Shown here one piece after another: positions 1-7,620 of a stretch of DNA of 17,935 nucleotides. Location: NCBI GenBank assembly GCA_945869715.1, contig CAMBPP010000015.1, forward strand, positions 1 through 17,935. Direction: 5' to 3'. This stretch comes from Bifidobacterium breve (GTDB lineage Bacteria; Actinomycetota; Acidimicrobiia; Acidimicrobiales; Ilumatobacteraceae). Under the pieces are notes generated by a model. It saw nothing but the letters and a program-made list of their open reading frames with translations. It did not search any database and was not told where the DNA came from. The position numbers were made by a program, and so were the translations under genes. Numbering within the stretch: position 1 is the stretch's first letter; the number at the start of each line of letters is the position of its first letter.

Positions 1-690
1 ATGAGCGGTTCCTTTGGTACTGCTGATCCGAAAGTTTTATTGCAATCTGCACAAAGCGAAAAGGGCACTGCAGGGGTTGACCTCGTTTCTCAGGTCACCA
101 CACAATCGGCTTATGAAGTTGGCTCAGGAAAATACAAAGTGGTCGCGTACGACTTTGGTATCAAGTCAACCATTGTGAATTGTCTCGCTGAAATTGCCAC
201 AGTTCGTGTAGTGCCTGCGCCTACCAGTGCCGAGGAAGTTCTCCAGATGAAACCCGACGGTGTCTTTTTGTCAAACGGTCCGGGCGATCCGGAAATGGTG
301 AATACTGCTGTGCAATCCATTAAGGATTTGCTGGAAAAGGGCGTTCCCATTTTTGGAATATGCCTTGGTCATCAACTGCTGGCACGGGCCTTAGGCGCCA
401 AAACCTACAAGTTGCCCTTTGGTCACCATGGTGGCAACCATCCAGTGAAACGTCTCGAGACAGGCACCGTAGAAATCACTAGCCAAAATCACAATTTCTG
501 TGTCGACGAGAAATCTCTCGCTCAGCTCATCGACGTCACCCATATCAACCTCAATGATGAAACAAATGAGGGGATGAAGGTGCGCGGTGCAAGGGCGTTC
601 AGCGTTCAGTACCACCCTGAGGCGGGCCCTGGACCTCATGATTCTCGATATCTCTTTAACCAGTTTGCCAATGTAATGGACGGAAAGTAA
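1..690 (+). CDS. carA: Carbamoyl-phosphate synthase small subunit, C-terminal 229 residues (5' truncated by window edge)
   Basis: This is the glutaminase subunit of carbamoyl-phosphate synthase. It hydrolyses glutamine and channels ammonia to CarB for pyrimidine and arginine synthesis. The window begins inside the gene: about 229 residues are present against a usual 360-400, so the ATG at base 1 is probably internal. The end of the small-subunit N-terminal domain is followed by a class I glutamine amidotransferase domain from about residue 45. The nucleophile is Cys121 in GICLGHQ. The His and Glu of the triad are His205 and Glu207 in QYHPEAGPGPHDS, and the oxyanion-region motif SNGPGDP lies at 91-97. 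All key residues are intact. The stop shares one base with the carB start (TAATG), so the two subunits are translationally coupled. Confidence 0.97.
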   Translation: MSGSFGTADPKVLLQSAQSEKGTAGVDLVSQVTTQSAYEVGSGKYKVVAYDFGIKSTIVNCLAEIATVRVVPAPTSAEEVLQMKPDGVFLSNGPGDPEMVNTAVQSIKDLLEKGVPIFGICLGHQLLARALGAKTYKLPFGHHGGNHPVKRLETGTVEITSQNHNFCVDEKSLAQLIDVTHINLNDETNEGMKVRGARAFSVQYHPEAGPGPHDSRYLFNQFANVMDGK

Positions 691-3600
691 TGCCGCGTCG
701 TAACGATATTCAAAGCATTTTAATTATCGGTTCCGGACCAATTGTTATCGGACAGGCATGCGAGTTCGACTACTCAGGAACGCAGGCATGTCGTGTATTG
801 AAAGAAGAGGGGTATCGCGTCATTCTTGCAAACTCGAACCCAGCGACCATCATGACCGACCCCGATTTTGCAGACCGTACATATATTGAACCACTTACAG
901 AAGAAGTTCTAGCGAAAATCATCGAGCGCGAGAAACCAGATGCTGTATTGCCAACACTGGGCGGCCAAACAGGGCTCAACCTTGCAATGGCACTCTTCGA
1001 AAAGGGTTTGGTTGGAGTGCCGGGAACCCCTGAACTCATTGGCGCGAATGCTGAAGCAATCTCAACAGCCGAAGACCGAGACAAATTCAAGCAAGCAATG
1101 ATTGAAATTGGTTTATCGGTTCCACGTAGTGGTGTCGCGCACAATATGGAAGAAGCGCACAAGGTGCTTGCTGAAATTGGCTTACCCATCATTATCCGAC
1201 CTGCTTATATTTTGGGAGGCCGCGGAACAGGCATTGCAAATACGCAAGAAGAGTTTTTGAAACTTGCATTAAATGGTTTAGACGCAAGCCCTATCCGTGA
1301 AATTCTTATCGAAACTTCCATTGTTGGGTGGAAGGAGTATGAACTTGAAGTGATGCGCGACAACGCCGACAACTGCGTCATCATCTGCTCAATTGAAAAC
1401 CTCGATGCGATGGGTGTGCACACCGGAGACTCCATCACGGTGGCGCCCGCACAAACATTGTCCGACGTGGAATATCAAAAGATGCGTGATGCCGCATTTG
1501 CATGTATTCGTCGAGTGGGAGTGGAGACAGGTGGTTCCAACGTTCAATTCGCGGTCAACCCTGTCAACGGCGATCAGGTTGTCATTGAAATGAATCCACG
1601 TGTATCTCGTTCATCGGCACTCGCCTCAAAGGCGACAGGTTTTCCTATCGCTAAAATCGCGGCAAAACTCGCTGTGGGTTACACGCTTGACGAAATACCA
1701 AACGACATCACCAAAATGACTCCAGCAAGTTTCGAGCCAACAATTGACTACGTCGTCACCAAAATACCGCGCTGGGCGTTTGAGAAACTTCCTGGTACTA
1801 GCGGTGTGCTTGGCACGCAAATGCAAAGCGTCGGAGAAGTCATGGCCATCGGGCGCACCTTTCCTGAGAGTTTGCAAAAGGCCTTGCGCTCATTAGAGCA
1901 AGGTCGTGCCGGGCTCAACGCCGACTCCTCTGAAATTCATATGCGCAATTTGACCGATGATGAACTGCTAAAAAAATGTGCCATTCCTACCCCCGATCGT
2001 ATTTTTCAGGTAGGAGAGGCCCTGCGTCGCAGAATTGATGTGGAGAAGGTTCAAAAGCATTGCTTGTACGACCACTGGTATCTCGATCAGATGATCTCCA
2101 TCATCGACGAGCGTTTGGAGTGGGAATCTTTAGCGAAGCAAGGTGTAAAACTCAGTGATATCTCACGTTCGGTGTGGCGCCGTGCGAAGCGACTTGGTTT
2201 CTCCGATGTGCAGTTGGCTTTTCTCCTTGGTTCAAGCGAACGCGAAGTGCGTGCAGCTCGAAAAGCAGCTGGAGTAATTACCACATTCAAAACAGTCGAT
2301 ACATGCAGCGCTGAGTTCGATGCAAAAACGCCATATCACTATTCAACATATGAAGATGAAAACGAAGTGCGACCCTCGTCGCGCCCACGCGTCATCATCT
2401 TGGGTAGCGGACCCAACCGTATTGGCCAAGGAATAGAATTTGACTACTGCTGCGTGCACGCAAGCTTTGCTCTGCGAGACGCCGGGTTTGAAACAGTGAT
2501 GCTGAACTGCAACCCAGAAACGGTGTCTACCGACTACGACACCAGTGATCGGCTGTATTTTGAACCACTCACATATGAAGACGTTCAAAATGTAATTGAG
2601 GCAGAAACTCTTGCGAGTGGAGGAGTAGAGCCGAAAGTTATTGTCAGTCTTGGCGGGCAAACTCCGTTGAAACTGGCATCGCAAATAGACGCTCGCCTCA
2701 TTGCAGGCACGTCACCAAACTCCATCGACCTTGCAGAAGACCGTGAACGTTGGAACGCTTTATGTGAAGAGTTGTTTATTCCGCAGCCCCCTGGTGGAAC
2801 CGCAACCACTTTTGAGCAAGCGCGCGACATCGCTTCACGAATCGGTTATCCGGTTCTTGTGCGTCCCAGCTACGTTCTAGGTGGTCGTGCAATGCAAATC
2901 GTTCATGACGAAGACCACTTGCAGCGCGCCATGAAAGAACTTGCTCATGAAGGTTCACTCGGTCGTGAGGGCGGTCTCTCTGCAGAGCGCCCCATACTTG
3001 TCGACCATTTTCTTGAAGATGCCACAGAGGTGGACGTCGATGCGGTGCGAGATATCACTGGCGAAGTGCTTATTGGTGGGGTCATGGAGCATGTGGAAGA
3101 AGCGGGTGTTCACTCTGGAGACAGTGCATGCGCCATTCCTCCTCAAAATCTCCCCGACTGGGTAGTTGAAGTCATTCATTCTTATGCAATAGCTTTGGCA
3201 AATGCCCTAGAAGTAGTTGGTCTCTTGAACGTGCAGTTTGCAGTATCAGGAACAACTGTCTATGTCATTGAGGCTAACCCGCGCGCAAGTCGCACTGTTC
3301 CGTTCGTGGCTAAAGCAACTGGTGTGCCGTTAGCAAAGGTTGCAACACGCGTGATGCTTGGAGCAACGTTGAATGAATTGCGCAAAGAGGGTTTGCTTAC
3401 AGAACCAATTACAGGTCATGTGTCAGTGAAAGAAGCAGTTCTGCCCTTTAGTCGCTTCCCTGAAGTCGACACGGCGCTTGGGCCAGAAATGCGTTCTACT
3501 GGTGAAGTAATGGGAATCGATGCAACGTTTGGTCTAGCTTTCGTCAAAGCCGAAACCGCTGCAGGAACAATTCTGCCAACGACTGGCTTGGTGTTTTTGT

Positions 3601-4034
3601 CACTCGCAGATCGCGATAAACCTGCCGGACTCGTGGTCGCTCAGCGACTCAGAGAATTAGGTCTCGGAATTGCTGCTACTTCGGGAACAGCAACATACCT
3701 ATCGCGCTTCGGAGTTGTCGTCGACCGCATCGTGGCAAAAGTTTCAGAGTCAACAATTGGTAGCGACACTGCAGTAGGTCTCATCGAATCTGGTGATGTT
3801 GCCTTCGTTGTTAATACCCCTCGAGGAGCAGGATCTCGTTCTGATGGACAGGCGATACGTAAAGCAGCAAACGTTCATCACGTTTCTTCGGTAACCACGG
3901 TTGAAGCTGCCTTAGCTGCCTTCCAGGGTCTCATCGAGCAAAAGAAGCACCCTCTGACCGTTTGTTCACTGCAAGAGTTTCACCACATCGGCCGACAACG
4001 AGCAAGTCAAGTGGGTGCAGCACATGAGGCATAG
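690..4034 (+). CDS. carB: Carbamoyl-phosphate synthase large subunit
   Basis: This subunit makes carbamoyl phosphate from bicarbonate, ammonia and two ATP, and partners CarA. At 1114 residues it is full length for the family. The two homologous ATP-grasp halves are both visible. The first opens with IIGSGPIVIGQACEFDYSG near residue 11 and carries EMNPRVSRSS near 300. The second opens with IILGSGPNRIGQGIEFDY near 567 and carries EANPRASRTV near 861. From about residue 965 there is an MGS-like C-terminal domain with ATSGTATYL, the usual allosteric site for nucleotides. ATG at 690 is set by the TAATG overlap with carA. The last bases overlap the start of pyrD, so carA-carB-pyrD reads as one pyrimidine operon. 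No residue looks abnormal. Confidence 0.98.
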   Translation: MPRRNDIQSILIIGSGPIVIGQACEFDYSGTQACRVLKEEGYRVILANSNPATIMTDPDFADRTYIEPLTEEVLAKIIEREKPDAVLPTLGGQTGLNLAMALFEKGLVGVPGTPELIGANAEAISTAEDRDKFKQAMIEIGLSVPRSGVAHNMEEAHKVLAEIGLPIIIRPAYILGGRGTGIANTQEEFLKLALNGLDASPIREILIETSIVGWKEYELEVMRDNADNCVIICSIENLDAMGVHTGDSITVAPAQTLSDVEYQKMRDAAFACIRRVGVETGGSNVQFAVNPVNGDQVVIEMNPRVSRSSALASKATGFPIAKIAAKLAVGYTLDEIPNDITKMTPASFEPTIDYVVTKIPRWAFEKLPGTSGVLGTQMQSVGEVMAIGRTFPESLQKALRSLEQGRAGLNADSSEIHMRNLTDDELLKKCAIPTPDRIFQVGEALRRRIDVEKVQKHCLYDHWYLDQMISIIDERLEWESLAKQGVKLSDISRSVWRRAKRLGFSDVQLAFLLGSSEREVRAARKAAGVITTFKTVDTCSAEFDAKTPYHYSTYEDENEVRPSSRPRVIILGSGPNRIGQGIEFDYCCVHASFALRDAGFETVMLNCNPETVSTDYDTSDRLYFEPLTYEDVQNVIEAETLASGGVEPKVIVSLGGQTPLKLASQIDARLIAGTSPNSIDLAEDRERWNALCEELFIPQPPGGTATTFEQARDIASRIGYPVLVRPSYVLGGRAMQIVHDEDHLQRAMKELAHEGSLGREGGLSAERPILVDHFLEDATEVDVDAVRDITGEVLIGGVMEHVEEAGVHSGDSACAIPPQNLPDWVVEVIHSYAIALANALEVVGLLNVQFAVSGTTVYVIEANPRASRTVPFVAKATGVPLAKVATRVMLGATLNELRKEGLLTEPITGHVSVKEAVLPFSRFPEVDTALGPEMRSTGEVMGIDATFGLAFVKAETAAGTILPTTGLVFLSLADRDKPAGLVVAQRLRELGLGIAATSGTATYLSRFGVVVDRIVAKVSESTIGSDTAVGLIESGDVAFVVNTPRGAGSRSDGQAIRKAANVHHVSSVTTVEAALAAFQGLIEQKKHPLTVCSLQEFHHIGRQRASQVGAAHEA

Positions 4035-4977
4035 TCACCTCAAGTCTTTTGCACGGAAACAATGTGCCGATGGCGTTTCCATCGGTTCTGTTCATTTGCA
4101 TCAGCCCGTGCTCACCGCATCGGGTACGGCAGGTCATTGCGTTGAACTCAATCACTACTTTTCCATGGCGGAAATTGGTGCAACGGTGGTGAAATCATTA
4201 TTTGCGACACCGTGGCCTGGTAACCCAGCACCTCGACTGCATCCCACACCAGCAGGAATGATTAACGCCGTGGGGTTGCAAGGGCCAGGTGTGCCCCAGT
4301 GGTGTGAAACAGATCTTCCCGAGCTCGAGAAACAAGGGGTCACAATTGTGGCGAGCATCTGGGGCCGCACGGTTGAGGAATATCGACAAGCTGCAGAATT
4401 GCTCGCGCCACATGCGCACCGCATCGCAGCTCTTGAAGTCAACTTGTCGTGCCCCAACTTGGAAGGTCGTGGGGGAATCATTGCTCACGATTCAGAAATG
4501 AGCGCAAGTGTCATTGCAGCGTGTGCTGTAGCCAGCGTGCCGCTATGGGCAAAGTTGAGCCCCAATACCGATCGGCTTATCGCCATTGCAGAGAGTGTTG
4601 TTGAGGCCGGAGCAGAAGCGCTTACCCTCACCAATACTTTGCTGGGTATGTTGTTGAATACCGAGACTGCTCAACCAGTGTTAGGAAATGGCGGTGGAGG
4701 TGTATCGGGTCGAGCAATGTTCCCTGTTGCGTTACGTGCGGTGTTCGATGTGCGCAAGGCACTGCCAAACATTCCCATTGTTGGAGTTGGTGGTATTGCT
4801 AGCGGTAACGATGCAATTGCAATGATGCAAGCAGGCGCTCATGCAGTTCAAGTTGGAACAGCCTCTTTCGCGCGTCCCGATGCTGCAATGAAAATACTGA
4901 ATGAAATGCATGCATGGATGCGAAAACAGGGCGTGTCTCAATGGTCAGATATCACCAATACGGCTCATCGCTCATGA
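4024..4977 (+). CDS. pyrD: Dihydroorotate dehydrogenase, class 1-like
   Basis: This FMN enzyme oxidises dihydroorotate to orotate in pyrimidine synthesis. The protein is about 317 residues from ATG 4024; GTG 4015 is an alternative start three codons upstream, and both overlap carB. FMN and substrate motifs are in order: LTASGTAG near residue 33, EVNLSCPN with the likely catalytic Cys at 143, PLWAKLSPN near 176, TNTLLG near 206, and VGVGGIASGNDA followed by QVGTASF near 257-282. A Cys rather than a Ser base and the lack of a membrane-anchoring N-terminal helix indicate the cytosolic class 1. Family 1B enzymes need the PyrK electron-transfer subunit, and no pyrK is in this window, so the electron acceptor cannot be told. 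In many actinobacteria pyrF sits between carB and mihF; here pyrD occupies that place. Confidence 0.94.
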   Translation: MRHSHLKSFARKQCADGVSIGSVHLHQPVLTASGTAGHCVELNHYFSMAEIGATVVKSLFATPWPGNPAPRLHPTPAGMINAVGLQGPGVPQWCETDLPELEKQGVTIVASIWGRTVEEYRQAAELLAPHAHRIAALEVNLSCPNLEGRGGIIAHDSEMSASVIAACAVASVPLWAKLSPNTDRLIAIAESVVEAGAEALTLTNTLLGMLLNTETAQPVLGNGGGGVSGRAMFPVALRAVFDVRKALPNIPIVGVGGIASGNDAIAMMQAGAHAVQVGTASFARPDAAMKILNEMHAWMRKQGVSQWSDITNTAHRS

Positions 4978-4991
4978 TGTTGTACGAACAT
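4977..4991. repeat. Short inverted repeat upstream of mihF
   Basis: ATGTT and AACAT arms of five bases flank GTACG, centred about 46 bases before the mihF start and just upstream of its putative -10 element. This could be an operator. It could also be chance, since five-base arms are common. It does not match the GAAC-N4-GTTC form of actinobacterial LexA boxes. Confidence 0.25.
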
Positions 4992-5017
4992 TTCCCAATT
5001 CGGGCTACTGATTTCGG

Positions 5018-5023
5018 TAGTGT
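5018..5023 (+). promoter_or_regulatory. Putative -10 element for a leaderless mihF transcript
   Basis: TAGTGT fits the actinobacterial TANNNT -10 pattern and ends exactly six bases before the mihF ATG. If transcription starts at the A of the ATG, the hexamer lies at -12 to -7. No Shine-Dalgarno sequence precedes this ATG, which favours a leaderless message. No convincing -35 was found. Confidence 0.45.
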
Positions 5024-5029
5024 TAAGTC

Positions 5030-5338
5030 ATGAAAGTCGCAAGTTTCTCTACTCTCAGTGAGGTAGAAACTGCTATTGCTGAAGTCTTGCAAGAAAGAGA
5101 ACAATTTACGGCTGCTGTTGCACGCGGCGAATTTCACGCCATATCTGTCGGCGAATTCATTATCAGTCACCCACACGTGCATGCGCTCTACGTTGTGAAA
5201 GTTGCCGAGTCTGTTCCCGGAATGGGAAAGGTATCTGCGCGGCGCGCACTCGATGAACTCGGCGTCAATTATTTGAGCCCCTGTCTTTCCGTCACAAGTC
5301 AACAATGGGAAACGCTTTTCGCGGGCGGGCAAAAATGA
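5030..5338 (+). CDS. mihF: Actinobacterial integration host factor (mIHF-like), divergent
   Basis: This is a small (102 aa) nucleoid-associated protein of the actinobacterial mIHF family, which binds and bends DNA. A helical N-terminal part carries ISVGEFIISHPHVHALYVVKVAE. It is followed by the diagnostic loop and helix VPGMGKVSARRALDELGV at about residues 63-80, the DNA-backbone-contacting segment of the fold. Position is strong support, since this family sits directly upstream of gmk and rpoZ in actinobacteria. The tail is unusual: where well-studied members have a basic RR-x-RGLG segment, this one has YLSPCLSVTSQQW. The N-terminal helix is also less basic. ATG 5030 lacks a ribosome binding site but has a well-placed -10 element. 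The stop overlaps gmk as ATGA. Confidence 0.85.
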   Translation: MKVASFSTLSEVETAIAEVLQEREQFTAAVARGEFHAISVGEFIISHPHVHALYVVKVAESVPGMGKVSARRALDELGVNYLSPCLSVTSQQWETLFAGGQK

Positions 5339-5904
5339 GTGCTTCACGCGACCCCATTATTTTGGTACTGTCGGGGCCCGGTGGTGTGGGCAAAGGCACC
5401 ATTGTTCAAGCTCTGGTGAAGCGCGATCCACAACTGTGGTTGAGCCGGTCATGGACCACACGTAACCATCGAGAAAATGAAGATCCAAACGCTTATGTTT
5501 TTGTGACTCGGGAAGATTTCCAAGAACGCATCGCGGCGAACGGGTTTTTAGAGTGGACCTCATTCTTGGGCAACTACTACGGCACCCCATCTCCTGAGCC
5601 AGTGGCAGGAAACGACATTGTTCTGGAAATTGAGGTCGACGGGGCGCAACAGGTGAAAGCCAGCCATCCCGACGCGGTACTTGTTTTCGTTTTGCCCCCA
5701 TCTCGCCTCGAGCAGCAGCGTCGGTTGAGGGGTCGGGGAGACCCCGAGCAAAAGGTGGAAGAGCGCCTTCGCAAGGCTGAAGAAGAAGAACCTGTGGGCA
5801 TTGCGATTGCCGACCATGTTGTGGTGAATGACGATCTTGAGCTGACTTTGCAGGAACTTTTGCGAGTTTTGCACCACGAACGTAACCGGCGCACGACTCG
5901 GTAG
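5335..5904 (+). CDS. gmk: Guanylate kinase
   Basis: This enzyme phosphorylates GMP or dGMP to the diphosphate using ATP, an essential step of GTP supply. The protein is 189 residues, a normal length. The P-loop GPGGVGKGT is at residues 14-22. The GMP-binding segment SRSWTTRNHRE follows, then YVFVTREDF and GNYYGTP, then LEIEVDGAQQVK and the lid-and-base region LRGRGDPEQKVEERLRKAEEEE, ending with VVVNDDLE. All are hallmarks of the family. The start at 5335 is chosen because it forms an ATGA overlap with mihF and places the P-loop at the usual distance. An in-frame ATG at 5305 lies inside mihF and would add ten unlikely residues. Confidence 0.97.
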   Translation: MSASRDPIILVLSGPGGVGKGTIVQALVKRDPQLWLSRSWTTRNHRENEDPNAYVFVTREDFQERIAANGFLEWTSFLGNYYGTPSPEPVAGNDIVLEIEVDGAQQVKASHPDAVLVFVLPPSRLEQQRRLRGRGDPEQKVEERLRKAEEEEPVGIAIADHVVVNDDLELTLQELLRVLHHERNRRTTR

Positions 5905-5948
5905 GATAAACCCACTTCGTCGACCCTGTTTTTTTCACTACACATCTT

Positions 5949-5953
5949 GGAGG
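5949..5953 (+). promoter_or_regulatory. Shine-Dalgarno site that fixes the rpoZ start
   Basis: GGAGG lies five bases before GTG 5959. This argues against the longer in-frame reading from TTG 5947, which would overlap the site itself. Confidence 0.75.
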
Positions 5954-5958
5954 CCCCC

Positions 5959-6342
5959 GTGGCGCGTGCAAATGACTCAATGATCAACCCGAAAATTGAA
6001 GAACTCCTCAATCGGGTCGACTCCAAATTCAGCCTTGTTACCTTGGGTGCGCGTCGTGCGCGCCAAATCAATTCATATTTCAATCAGCTAGGTGACGGCT
6101 TAGGTAACTCCATCCCGCCTCAGGTGAGCTCGGTTGCCCGTAAGCCCATCAGCATTGCCTTTGAAGAAATTGCAGCTGACAAAATTATCAAAACGGAAAT
6201 GCCAGAAGATGTGTACTACGACGCAGTCGATGGCAACGTGTATCTTACCGATTGGGCTGTAGCTGCACAAGAGCAGGCCGCTATCGACGCTGAAATCGCT
6301 GCAGAAGCCGCAGAGAACAGCACATCAGACAACGCCGAGTAA
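5959..6342 (+). CDS. rpoZ: DNA-directed RNA polymerase omega subunit
   Basis: Omega is the small subunit that wraps the beta-prime C-terminus and aids RNA polymerase assembly. The 127-residue product has the family core MINPKIEELLNRVDSKFSLV, then TLGARRARQINSYFNQL (residues about 27-43) and ARKPISIAFEEIAADKI, where the omega fold ends. It finishes with an Ala/Glu-rich acidic tail that is low in complexity. GTG 5959 is preferred over TTG 5947 because a GGAGG ribosome site sits five bases upstream of it. It follows gmk by 54 bases; that gap contains a T7 tract and a TAGGAT hexamer at 5902-5907 that could serve as a weak internal promoter. Confidence 0.94.
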   Translation: MARANDSMINPKIEELLNRVDSKFSLVTLGARRARQINSYFNQLGDGLGNSIPPQVSSVARKPISIAFEEIAADKIIKTEMPEDVYYDAVDGNVYLTDWAVAAQEQAAIDAEIAAEAAENSTSDNAE

Positions 6343-6387
6343 GTTGCCGTTGGCACTGTCAGAAGAACCTCTTTCAACTGTTGTGTC

Positions 6388-7620
6388 ATGACTGACTCCT
6401 CAATTTTCAGAGACAAATTTATTGTTGTCGGTGTTTGCGGTGGCATAGCTGCATACAAGTCAGTTGAACTCATTCGCTACCTAGTCGATGCCGGGGCACA
6501 TGTTGCCACCATCATGACCCCCGATGCAGAACACTTCATTGGGAAAACTACCCTGTCGGCGTTGTCCTCTGAGCCAGTGCACACCTCGTTATGGGACGAC
6601 CAAAGCGTTATTCCCCATACGCAGCTTGGTCAAAAAGCCGATGTCATCGTTGTTGCGCCAGCCACGGCTCGTCTCATTGGGTCGTACGTCGCTGGTATCT
6701 CCTCAGATCTACTGACTACAACACTCATTGCTACACGAGCACCAGTCGTGGTGTGCCCGGCAATGCACACAGAGATGTGGGAGCACGACGCAGTGCAACA
6801 CAATATTTCTGTTCTGCGCAGTAGAGGAGTTTTCATTACGCCACCTGAAGAAGGTCGTCTTGCCGGTGGAGACGTAGGCAAGGGTCGTCTTGCCGCAATG
6901 GAAAATATTGTCGAAGTAATGGCGCAGGCTCTGCAGCCCCACACGGGAAACGGCTCGCTACTGGGTAAACACGTTTTGGTGACGGCAGGGGGAACTCGTG
7001 AACCAATCGATGCGGTACGTGTTCTTGCTAACCGTTCGAGTGGCAAACAAGGCCATGCCATTGCGCTAGCAGCGGCTTCTCGTGGTGCTCTCGTTACTCT
7101 CATCACCACTGTGGAAATGGCCCCCGCCCGACCTGGTATTTCTCAAGTGCAGGTAGAAACAGCGCAGCAAATGAAAGAAGCTATTGAAAAAATTGCGCCA
7201 AGTGCCGATGTCATCGTAATGTCGGCCGCGGTAGCCGATTTTCGCCCCGTTCCTATTGCCGAGGGAAAGTGGAAAAAAGAAGATGGTGTACCACCAATTG
7301 TCCTTGAGGCCACACCCGATATTTTGGCAGGTCTTGGGAAAATGAAGCGTCCGGGCCAAATACTGGTTGGGTTCGCCGCCGAAACCAACAATCTCTTGGA
7401 AAACGCACAAGGTAAGTTAGTGCGAAAAAATCTCGACATTATTGTTGCAAATGATGTCTCATTGCCTCAGGTGGGTTTCGGGCACGAGACCAATGCCGTG
7501 GTCATCATCAGTGCAAATGACGAACCCATGACTTTCGATCTGGCAAGTAAAACCACTATCGCACAACACATATTGGATAGCGTAGAGAAGTCACTTCATC
7601 GCATACAGGAGCACACGTGA
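6388..7620 (+). CDS. coaBC: Bifunctional phosphopantothenoylcysteine decarboxylase / phosphopantothenate-cysteine ligase
   Basis: This two-domain coenzyme A enzyme joins cysteine to phosphopantothenate (CoaB) and decarboxylates the product (CoaC, FMN dependent). CoaC spans residues 1-180: GGIAAYKS at 18-25, active His77 in PHTQLGQKADVIVVAPATA, and PAMHTEMW at 124-131, with His where many bacteria have Asn. CoaB spans residues 190-410: LVTAGGTREPID at 197-208, NRSSGKQG at 215-222, SAAVADFRP at 279-287, the lysines of KWKKEDG near 296, and VGFAAET at 327-333. The segment GRLAGGDVGKGRL lacks the Cys found in the ACGD motif of Escherichia coli CoaC. The gene begins 45 bases after rpoZ with no clear ribosome site and overlaps metK by four bases. 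Confidence 0.96.
   Translation: MTDSSIFRDKFIVVGVCGGIAAYKSVELIRYLVDAGAHVATIMTPDAEHFIGKTTLSALSSEPVHTSLWDDQSVIPHTQLGQKADVIVVAPATARLIGSYVAGISSDLLTTTLIATRAPVVVCPAMHTEMWEHDAVQHNISVLRSRGVFITPPEEGRLAGGDVGKGRLAAMENIVEVMAQALQPHTGNGSLLGKHVLVTAGGTREPIDAVRVLANRSSGKQGHAIALAAASRGALVTLITTVEMAPARPGISQVQVETAQQMKEAIEKIAPSADVIVMSAAVADFRPVPIAEGKWKKEDGVPPIVLEATPDILAGLGKMKRPGQILVGFAAETNNLLENAQGKLVRKNLDIIVANDVSLPQVGFGHETNAVVIISANDEPMTFDLASKTTIAQHILDSVEKSLHRIQEHT

Noticed and set aside
4977..4991. LexA/SOS box
   Set aside because: The half sites are in the order GTT...GAAC, not GAAC-N4-GTTC, and the arms are only five bases.
5902..5935. Rho-independent terminator between gmk and rpoZ
   Set aside because: The T7 run at 5929-5935 has no stable GC-rich hairpin directly before it.
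5357..5980. 207-codon minus-strand frame across gmk and the rpoZ leader
   Set aside because: It is antisense to gmk, rich in Arg, Pro and Cys, with no recognisable domain and no ribosome site.
6630..7109. 159-codon minus-strand frame inside coaBC
   Set aside because: It is antisense to conserved CoaBC motifs, with Ala/Arg-rich composition typical of shadow frames.
7560..7617. SAM riboswitch upstream of metK
   Set aside because: metK overlaps coaBC by four bases, so the upstream bases are coding and no aptamer-like leader exists.
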